From the NCBI GenBank assembly GCA_001970855.1, contig LSSN01000827.1:4387-23988 (forward strand): DNA of 19,602 bases, written 5' to 3'. The notes below the pieces were generated by a model, which had not been told where the DNA came from, searched no databases, and saw only the letters and a program-made list of their open reading frames with translations. Every line of letters begins with the position of its first letter. Position 1 is the first letter of the stretch. Source of the stretch: Smittium culicis. Taxonomy: Eukaryota; Kickxellomycota; Harpellomycetes; Harpellales; Legeriomycetaceae. The position numbers and the translations under genes were made by a program. This document shows positions 9,741 through 17,222 of the stretch, piece by piece.

Positions 9741-9786
9741 TTGCTTCAGAGTTTAATAATATTAAGTCAAATTTTCTCTTTTTGTG

Positions 9787-10420
9787 CGTGATAACTGATA
9801 CTATATATCAAATATCCCTCTGCTTTCCAAAAATCCTTGAGTAATAAAATCACCATATGCTGTGCCTGATGAAGTAGTACGTGTAGATCCAAGTTCTCTT
9901 TCCTTTGGCACTTTTGCGTTAGGTGGTAATGGTATAATCGAAATAATTTTGCTAATGTGCTTGCTAATACGTTGTGTTCCAATGTTACTAGTGAGATAAT
10001 TGAAACTCCTGATGAAATAGGATATGGTACATTCGTCGAGTAATGAGTTTTTTTTTTATGTACGGTTTTTCGGTAAACCGCCTTTTGTAAGCCTTATAAG
10101 TTTCAACCGGACAAAATTTCCAATCGGAATGTGCATGAATTACAGAAATATTTTCAATTGACATACCATTACGTTTCTCCTTTGATCATACTATATTAAC
10201 TTAATGTACTCATTAGCTACTGATGTCTTGCTGTCATCAATCCTCTCAATGTCACTTGATCTCAAAAATCCGCAGATGGCGATGAGCCAACATAATTTTG
10301 CTTTCAAGTCATATTTTGGCATTCTGGAATTGGTCCCAAGATTCCTGATATATTCAATGATTGAACTGATTTCATAGAGCGGATTGTTAAAGACCTGACG
10401 TTTAATGAAAATATTTTTTT
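9787..10420 (-). pseudogene. Tyrosine recombinase remains of element 2
   Basis: Three blocks align without doubt to the recombinase of element 1. At about 10405-10217: ISSIIEYIRNLGTNS then CWLIAICGFLRSSDIERIDD, carrying the first catalytic Arg. At about 10138-10079: HSDWKFCPVETYKAYKRR, matching HSDKLLCPVEAYKVYRSR. At about 9910-9787: PKERELGSTRTTSSG and FLESRGIFDI followed by TAG and YQLSR, matching the second Arg to nucleophile region. A stop replaces the first of the two tyrosines of FDSYYRLSR. The blocks lie in different frames and the sequence between them is decayed. The gene is non-functional as read. Its N-terminal part, toward 11100, is not traceable with confidence. Confidence 0.75.
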
Positions 10421-11164
10421 GATACTCTCTTTCATTTGGAATTGTGGCTGAATGAAACCCGACAGCTATCTAAGTAAATGATGGTAGATTTTTAGTTTTT
10501 CACTGTTACTGTAACGAACCTAAAATATAGTTTAATTAAATACTATTTGTAATTGTTCAAATTAGGACATTACACCAACCATCCAAAAAGGGAATATAAT
10601 GAAAATTTATAATACCTGATTAGGACATGGGTAAAAAACAAAATCATGAAACACTAAAACCTGAGTCAAAACTATGAAACAATTTAATAGCTTATTTTTT
10701 ATCTATATTTTTATATTACACTTTAAACATTTATTTTTATAGCTAGTATTTACTTTAGATTGAGTTCATAAAAAAACTCACTGTAAAATTGTCTATAATA
10801 AGACAGCTGAATATCTCAAATTGAAAAGGTATTCAGAACAACAATAATAAAATATTTAAATCATAACAGTTACTATTCTCCAGTTTAGAGTCTTCCGTTG
10901 AATTTATAGATAGTTTATAATTTAAACGACTGCTACTTTCTCTATGGAGATTGAAGAGTTAGAAATCCACTGTAGGAACTTGGTCTTCGGGTTCAAATAT
11001 TTTTTCTGCTTGGTCTTAACATGATTTTGATGAACATAAATTTGATAACCTGTTAATATAATACCTGCTTCCTGATATCTTACTCGCTTAATCTCCAAAT
11101 AGTAAATTACCATGTATTGTTGCACAATGTCACTGATTTTCTGCTTCTCGGGTATGGAATGACT

Positions 11165-12965
11165 GCTGACGGTTGTATCTTGGTTGGCGGAGAAATCGAC
11201 AGGTTCTTTAGGTCTGGATAAAAAAGGGGCTGATCTCCAGAACTGCGAGATTAGAGTCGCTTTGATCCTCTCCTGGCGTATCTTTTGGGTGGTGCTCTGG
11301 ATCATATTTCACGGTGGACATATATATGGGCTCGCCCACTCGGTCAAACTTTATTTGAATGCATTTGTCCTGGCTGCTTGAGTGAGGTATTAAAAACTCA
11401 TAAATGTGTTCATTTCATTATTGGTGTAGCTCTCAAACATCTCGATATCGTGAGAACATAAGTATTTTTGAATTCTTTGAAATTTTATTTTCGATACCGA
11501 CCATTCGTTTTGCATGGTAAGCCGGGCTGGGGCGTCTTCCAGGCTCACAATGGATGGTACGTACTGGATCTGTAACCTGTTACCATTGCTGATGCAGTAT
11601 CTACACATCATTTCCGATATATCGAGCAGATTGGTATATCTGGCTCCTCTCTGATTCTTTACATAGTTGACGGAGGTATTTTTGTCACAGTATACAACCA
11701 CGCTCCTGCCCATTGACTGAGGCATCTTGATAGCATTGTACATTGCTAGTAGCTCCTTGAAACTGATAAGAAGATTAAGGCTGTGCTTTGTTCCACGTTC
11801 CTGAGTACTGGCTCTGGCTAATGAATATCCCCCAATGTTATTCGCTCGCATCTGTGTAGACTTTCACTTCCGGGTTTTCTGGGAGGAAACTCAGATCGTT
11901 CCATTCCTTGAAGCGATCTCTCACCAAATCAGATTGTCTAGAGCTGGCTAGTCTAAAGACACTTCCGTGTTCCAATCCCAAGTGGTGCGCAGGGTTGCGT
12001 TCTTGAGCTCATAAAGCCACCTGCTCATGAGCCTCCCTAGACGAATGGCGATGTTCACCGCCTGTGTCTTCCCAATGAAAGACGCTAAGCATCTCAGCGT
12101 CTTCTTTCAATTCCAGTTCAATCTGTATGCCTCTCTTGTGAGATCCCTGAGTTTCTGCTTGAGAATACTGGAACTCATTTGACGTGAGTTGATGTCCATA
12201 CACAAATGGCTGATAGAATTCTTGGGATTCATTGAAGACTTATCGTTGTTTATTATGAGTCCCAGATTGGATAACTTGTTTGAAACTATTTCAGTGTACT
12301 TTTTACTCTCGTTTCTGGTTATCACAAGATCAGAAAATCGTCCAAATAGCTCGAGATTTGGATTCCTCGAGCTCTTGATCACTTTAGAACCGGCTTTGGT
12401 ATTTTGGTAAATACCAGTGAGCTTAAGAATAGACCAAATGGAAGTGCCTTTTAATGATAGATGCGATGTACTTTTATGAATCTGAGATATTTTCTTGACA
12501 CCTTGTTGATGAGCACGTGCAAGAAAGCATCGCTGATATCGATACTTGTCATCAAGCCTCCCTTTCACACTATTCGTAAGATGTTTTTGAGTGATTCCAT
12601 CTAGGAATGCTGCTCGGGGATGAACTGGTTCAGAGGTCTCAATCTGAGGACCGTTTGTGTTCCTCAATTCTTCTATAGGAATTTGACTGCCCTTGAGAAG
12701 AATCTTGGCTGCACTACTGGAACTTCCTCTATAATTTTTTTTGGAACAAAGGCTTGTAGTATCCTTCTCGATGATCTTTTCCGGAAGTTACTATTAGTCC
12801 TTCACGCCCGTCTTTGGCTAATTGACCGTGGGAGGATGCGTATTGAAGGGAATTCGGAACCCTTTCTTGATCACCTGTAATACCAATTGGTGATCGGTAA
12901 GCTTCTTCCATGCCTCTTGAAAGAACTTCAGTCTGCCCCTTACTATCGGGGTCTGGTGATGCTTC
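11165..12965 (-). pseudogene. Reverse transcriptase-RNase H remains of element 2
   Basis: On the minus strand the region opens with RGRLKFFQEAWKKLTDHQ (about 12945-12890), the DIRS RT lead-in. The catalytic box is intact as ISSYLDDFLIL, with YLDD at 12348-12337, but in a different frame from the following NESKKYTEIVSNKLSNLG, so a frameshift lies just after it. LRCLASFIGKTQA and SRWLYELKNATL follow (about 12090-11990). RNase H occupies about 11870-11400 with FKELLAMYNAIK, VVYCDKNTSVNYVK and IVSLEDAPARLT; its Glu and Asp are kept. Beyond it, WNMIQSTTQKIRQERI (about 11305-11255) and VIPYPRSRKSVTL (about 11165-11125) match the RT/recombinase linker of element 1. Several stops and frameshifts make it a pseudogene. 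Confidence 0.8.
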
Positions 12966-13189
12966 CAACTCGAAAATTATTTAGAAGAATTGAAACGAAG
13001 TTGCCTATTTTCTTGGACCTGCTGAGGCTCTTGGATCTGTGACTGCTGGATCATCTGTAATCCCACGAGGTTTGGGAATTCTCTCTGGTTAGTATAGCCG
13101 AACCTGCGAGATTGTTAGCTTTTGAGTGTTCTCTAGGACGTTTTTTGGTAGGCCTTTGCTTCGACAATCTGTCTTGTGTAGACAATGAC

Positions 13190-13774
13190 TTTTTTTTTAT
13201 GGGTAGAGTTGCAACTCGTCTATTTCTGCATCTGAATCTGTATCTGCATCTGAATCTGCATCTCTGTATGCCTCATTGATCATGCACTGACTGAGCTGAG
13301 TTGCCGTTCCAGCCAAGAGTACCCTGTATCAGTTGGAAAACTAAATAGCTTTCGGAGCTGGGATCTAGTTGCCACTTTGAACGCACTTGTGCATAAAAAA
13401 GTCAAATGGACAAGTGTTACAATAATTTGTAATGTATATAACACATGGTGGCGTGGATAACTTGAAATTTAGGTAAGAGGAACACAAACAATGACAGAGT
13501 TCCTGGAGACAGCGGTAAAGAACTTTTTTCTATTGATGTCGGTCAGAGTGGATTTGTAGAAGTATATAGTAACGGTTGGCAGAGCTTCTTGTAGCTTTTT
13601 ATTTAGTTCCATGTAGGCGGGCAGTGATCTTTCTGTGGTATGTAATACTTGAAGATCTGTGTCTACTGACTTTGGGACTGACGCTGTCTCAAGTTGAGAT
13701 ATTTATTCCTCGAGGACTGTAAGCCTGTTGACGATTTCCTGAAGTATTTATTGCGAAATTTTTGTATTATTCAT
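13190..13774 (-). pseudogene. Gag-like ORF1 remains of element 2
   Basis: A minus-strand ATG at 13774-13772 begins MNNTKISQ, then a TAA, ILQEIVNRLTVLEE, a further stop, and ISQLETASVPKSVDTDLQ. PAYMELNKKLQEALPTVTIY and DINRKKFFTAVSRN follow. A later block, LLAGTATQLSQCMINEAYRD, leads into an acidic Asp/Ala/Ser repeat. The coiled-coil-like start and the position upstream of the RT make Gag the natural reading. Sequence support is weak and the frame is broken several times. Confidence 0.45.
13226..13265 (-). repeat. Short 12-bp tandem repeat encoding Asp/Ala/Ser
   Basis: About three imperfect copies of a 12-bp unit (TCTGCATCTGAA on +) lie inside the Gag remains of element 2. Minus-strand translation gives an acidic ADSDADTDSDAE run. 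Confidence 0.6.
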
Positions 13775-13834
13775 AATTTGTACTTGATTTAATATAACTA
13801 TACATATAATTGCTGGTTGTGTACCTATAGAAAG

Positions 13835-14114
13835 AAAAGATGGTAAGGGATAAAAGAAAATAGGGAAAACAGACGGGTTATATACTTTTATTGATTTGTT
13901 TTTGCATTAAAAAAATTTTTTTTTCTAAACTTTTAAACCCTAATTTTTCAAAGAAATTTTAGTACTGAATTTTCAATTTCAGGAAACGAAATTTCGAACA
14001 TTTAGGAATTTTTGAAGAATTTTTTGGGTTAAAGTATTTAGTATCTAGCAAAGATTCGAAAATTAATTGAAGATTAGGTAATAAATATTTGTATCTGACA
14101 ATATGTATGATAAT
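13835..14114. repeat. 5'-side inverted terminal repeat of element 2
   Basis: Inverted partner of 9314-9605. It contains AAATTTTAGTACTGAATTTT, CCTAAATG-type words and GGGTTAAAGTATTTAGTATC in complementary order, and ends with GTATCTGACAATATGTATG and ATAAT. It lies immediately upstream (on the minus strand) of the Gag-like ATG at 13774. Confidence 0.75.
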
Positions 14115-14676
14115 AATTTTTTCATTTCATTAAACTGTATATTATATTAGCTTAATAAACAGATTGATTAATAAATGAAAAAAAAAAGATATAATGGCGT
14201 ATGATGAGTACATATTATACTTGGGTTGATCTTTCTGTTAGTAGATTGATTTTATTTGCCTTAAAAGTACATTGCTGTAAATCAACAGAGCTGCGGAGGA
14301 ATTTAAATTATTAGAATAATAGATTTTATTCCTTGCATCAAATTTAACATTTCTTTAATTTACTTTACTGTATAGTTTCTAATATTGTTATCTTATCACC
14401 AAAATTGATTGGTAAAAAAAAAAGTTTTTACCACTGCAAAGTGTAATTTTATATTATTGTAAATTAAACTCTCTGAAAAAAATATTTTTATTATTGTAAA
14501 TTGTTTACTCGATGTGCAAAATTGCTGAAAACTTTAGCAAATTTTAAAGCAAATCCCTATAACTATAAGATAGATTTTTTTTAAAGCATAACTTTCTAAA
14601 TTCAGAGTGCTTTTTTTAAATTTATTCATAACTCGAATTATTGATTGAAAACTGATTTCGAATCCTATACGTAAAC
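14115..14676. other. AT-rich intergenic stretch, no gene seen
   Basis: Poly-A/T-rich sequence between the end of element 2 and the first Tfb5 codons. It should include the Tfb5 promoter, but I see no distinctive element. Confidence 0.6.
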
Positions 14677-14695
14677 ATGGTTAAAGCAGTTAAAG
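14677..14695 (+). other. Candidate first coding exon of Tfb5
   Basis: ATG GTT AAA GCA GTT AAA G followed by the donor GTAAAT gives MVKAVK plus one base. That is the expected Tfb5/GTF2H5 start (M-x-x-x-x-K-G before the first strand). However, the only good acceptor before the conserved part (AAG at 14864-14866) joins in a different phase. The exact splice is therefore unresolved, and the exon is a proposal. Confidence 0.4.
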
Positions 14696-14842
14696 GTAAA
14701 TTTAGATATTCTTGATAGTTTTATACTTTACAGTCCAACAGCGTGAAATAAAAAACAAAAGTCTAGTATTTAAATAAGAATTTGGCTTAATTTAATTATT
14801 ATCAACTTTAAAACAGGGACATTGATTGAATGGTAAGAATTA

Positions 14843-15076
14843 ATGTCTTTATTTATGACATTTAAGGAAATTAATGGGTTATTAATATATTTAATTGATA
14901 GCGATAGCACGGCTAAGCAAGTTCTATTAGTTCTTAACGAGAAGAAACAGTTCATAATTGAGGATTTGGATGAGACTCATGTGTTTGTGGAGAGTTCAGC
15001 GGTGCAAATGATTCGAGATGCATTGGATAGTGTATTGGACGAAAACACTTATAAAGTAGACGTAGAAGTTTCTTAA
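14843..15076 (+). CDS. TFB5: General transcription and DNA repair factor IIH subunit Tfb5 (GTF2H5/TTDA-like)
   Basis: Smallest subunit of TFIIH. It binds Tfb2/p52 and stabilises the complex for transcription initiation and nucleotide excision repair in the nucleus. The conserved body is GLLIYLIDSDSTAKQVLLVL, then KKQFIIEDLDETHVFVESSA, then a C-terminal helix (VQMIRDALDSVLDEN). The D-x-DTHVFV core is diagnostic, and the length (about 70 residues) fits the family. The ATG at 14843 gives 77 residues, but its first ten (MSLFMTFKEI) do not look like the family. Two spliced starts are possible: the MVKAVK exon at 14677, or a one-codon exon ATG 14830-14832 with a 34-bp GTAAGA...AAG intron joining in phase at 14867. 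The gene ends at TAA 15074-15076, convergent with Dcn1. Confidence 0.85.
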   Translation: MSLFMTFKEINGLLIYLIDSDSTAKQVLLVLNEKKQFIIEDLDETHVFVESSAVQMIRDALDSVLDENTYKVDVEVS

Positions 15077-15214
15077 GTTTAAGTTTTAAAACAGTTCGAT
15101 ATATTAAAGAAATAAAAGGAAAGTAAAACATATGATGAAAAAAATAATCTATAGAGTTTAAAATAAATACGAGAGGGAAAGAGTAGGGTAAAGATAAAAA
15201 GTAAAAAGAATGGA

Positions 15215-15225
15215 GGGGGGGGGGG
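15215..15225. repeat. Run of 11 G in the Tfb5-Dcn1 convergent gap
   Basis: A homopolymer tract directly downstream of the Dcn1 stop, so probably in its 3' untranslated region (poly-C in the transcript). It is a likely site of length variation or sequencing error but affects no codon. Confidence 0.7.
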
Positions 15226-15235
15226 AGGAGGAGGA

Positions 15236-16241
15236 TTAATTTGTAGAATAAGCAACAAATTCATCAAAAATGACGGGCCAAGAGGCTTCAAAATCATAGT
15301 TAGAAAAGTCAGGAGCAATTTGGAGGGAGAAATCATAAAGAGAGGCCCACTGGTCTTTGTTGAGAGCCTGGACGGTGTCAGGGAGACATATATAATTGAT
15401 GAAGTTCTGAATGTGGTTGTGGTTCTTTCCGAAGATGACAGAGAATAGGCTTGCGGCAATATCGGAGGGGATGGATTTTGAGTTTGGGTCTTTAGCGAAG
15501 AGGAAGGTCCAGAGATAAAACTGCTTGAATAAAGCAGGTTGGGAAGATAACGAAGCTTTAGCAGTTTCAACAGCGGTATTTACAGAGTCTTTGGAGTTGC
15601 TATTGAGAGTTTTAAAGGCGTTATTCCATTCAGCGCTTGTAATAAAGCCTAAAATAATAAATAATAAATAATATAATCGTAACTTTGCGCGTAAGAAATA
15701 GATTCTAGATGAATTTTTTTTGAACAGTAGGATTAGTATAATATGAAGATAAATTTGAAATAAAATGGGGCTAGCAATATAAAATTAAAGAAACCAGATA
15801 CTTACCCATTTTGGTGCAGCCAAAGAGCCAGGATAATACAATGGGTTCAATCTATTTGAATAAAAATATCAATAAAGAGAAAGAAGTAAAGTAGGATAAT
15901 TTTGAGTGTAAAAGCGACGATAATGAGGGGTCAATAAAACGAACAAAAGTGATATGAGCTGTATGTAGATATTAAAGAGGTAGATAGTACCTGGTCCATA
16001 GAGTAATTTAAATCGTCAACAAGGGTTTCAAATCCCTCAGGTGAAATGTAATCTTGACCATTCTCTAAATTTAAAACAAAGTATAATAAGTTAAGATAGG
16101 TAGTAGGAAAGATTCAAGATTAGATTCAAGCTCGAAGTTTAATAATTGGATGGAGAGCTATTTGTAGGTTGAGGGTTGAGAAAATAGGGAGGAGTGATGA
16201 AGCTGACCTTTATAGTTGTTAAACAGTATTTTCGAGGGCAT
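15236..16241 (-). CDS. DCN1: Dcn1/DCUN1-like cullin neddylation E3 cofactor, four exons
   Basis: Stimulates transfer of Nedd8/Rub1 from Ubc12 to cullins. Exons on the minus strand are 16241-16208, 16064-15991, 15851-15806 and 15648-15236. They sum to 567 bases, an exact 188-codon frame plus stop, with GT/AG borders throughout. The protein is one PONY (potentiating neddylation) domain. It starts with KILFNNYKENG and SPEGFETLVDDLN (EF-hand-like), continues with VLSWLFGCTKMGFITSAEW and FYLWTFLFAKDP, and ends with DFSNYDFEASWPVIFDEF. The acidic cullin-binding patch (Asp-Ala-Asp in human DCUN1D1) reads Asp150, Ser174, Asp180. No UBA domain is encoded from this start, unlike yeast Dcn1; upstream exons cannot be excluded because a possible acceptor (TTTAG) lies just 5' of the ATG. 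It is divergent from Ataxin-2. Confidence 0.9.
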
Positions 16242-16668
16242 ATTTTCAAGAAATTCAGTTGTGGGTCTAAACAGAAACGTAGAAGGAATCCTATATACTC
16301 GGGCTTATATTCTTGAGCCAAGCTTAGTATATATAATTTGATTCGCTTTTTATGGTAATGAAATATAGTATTGCTTTTCTTGTAAGTAAAGCTTATATAT
16401 TTTTTTTACCTTATAATAAATCTATTAAATCACGTCTGTTATCATTGGCTACAATTGTCTTGCAATTTTTATTCTCTACAGTTGTTGGAATATAAATCTG
16501 AGTGGGCTAATTGTTTGTTGAGGTTCAAATAAAAATAAATTAATTTTCAATCTGCGAATAGATTAGTCCAATAAACATGCCGATTTAAGCTTATAAACGA
16601 AAGAGTGAAAACTATTGGTTTTTAGATAGATCATGTTTGATGTTCAGCCTATCAGGATTCGATTAATT

Positions 16669-16761
16669 GCAGCTATTGTATTCTTGGCCTATAGGGTTTA
16701 ATGAAAGCGTACTTAATCGCATTTGGGCCTTGCATTCGAGCAGCTATTGGCAGCTATTGTA
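16669..16761 (+). repeat. Three copies of GCAGCTATTG
   Basis: GCAGCTATTGTA at 16669-16680, then GCAGCTATTGG at 16740-16750, overlapping by one base a third copy GCAGCTATTGTA at 16750-16761. The unit contains an AGCT palindrome. They could be binding sites for a regulator of either flanking gene, or a local duplication. Confidence 0.55.
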
Positions 16762-16956
16762 TACACACGAGCTGCGTATTATGATTAGCCATATATACTA
16801 GTTTTATAATTAATGGCCAATAGTTTCGAGTTTCATTTTGGCATTATTTGAGGAAAAAGTCGTCCAGCCATATAAACGCGAGTATAAAAAAAGTCACTTT
16901 TGCGACAAAAGCAGCTCTATTTATTAAAAGTGCGACTAAATTATGTCATAATTAAC

Positions 16957-17040
16957 TTGAAATTACTTTTTGCCTGTCTGAAATTACACTTATCTTGTAT
17001 GAAATTACATTTATCTGGCCAGAAATTACACTTTGCAAAA
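16957..17040 (+). repeat. Four GAAATTAC units spaced exactly 21 bp
   Basis: GAAATTAC starts at 16959, 16980, 17001 and 17022, an exact 21-bp step. The spacers keep a CTTATCT/TTTATCT-like core in the middle copies. It lies about 190-265 bp upstream of the Ataxin-2 start codon. Twenty-one bp is two helical turns, so the sites face the same side of the DNA. Confidence 0.75.
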
Positions 17041-17222
17041 GCTCCTTGAAATAAACATTTTATATTAGCGTATGATATAAGGCTAAAAGTATACCAGCAT
17101 AATTAAAACCTTAACCTCTCTAAACAAATTCTGCAAAATATACTTCTCTTTCGAGCTTTATCTTTGTAGTATTCTTTTTCTTATCTTAATCTTGATTTCT
17201 CTTCTTCCTAGCACTTCTAAGA

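Larger units (their letters stand above)
9309..14114 (-). mobile_element. DIRS-like retrotransposon, element 2, about 4.8 kb, decayed
   Basis: A second element of the same order lies in the opposite orientation: Gag-like remains near 13770, RT-RNase H about 12965-11165, recombinase blocks about 10420-9787. It is bounded by inverted repeats of roughly 270 bp (9314-9605 and 13835-14109). The outermost matching bases reach ATTAT at 9309 and its complement ATAAT at 14110-14114, so the left limit coincides with the right end of element 1. The right limit is less certain, since a second ATAAT at 14113-14117 overlaps it. Protein blocks align with element 1 but differ at many positions, so this is a distinct lineage, not a recent copy. 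Stops and frameshifts are frequent. Confidence 0.82.
16242..17222. promoter_or_regulatory. Divergent intergenic region between Dcn1 and Ataxin-2
   Basis: About 980 bp without a gene, shared by two divergently transcribed genes, so it must hold both promoters. Visible structure: a decamer-type repeat GCAGCTATTG at 16669, 16740 and 16750, and a 21-bp-periodic array at 16959-17030. No core promoter element can be named with confidence. Confidence 0.5.

Noticed and set aside
15079..15570. 163-codon minus frame with a poly-Pro stretch
   Set aside because: It lies in the wrong frame of the Dcn1 last exon; the poly-Pro is the G-run in the 3' region. The Dcn1 frame is the one with conserved family motifs.
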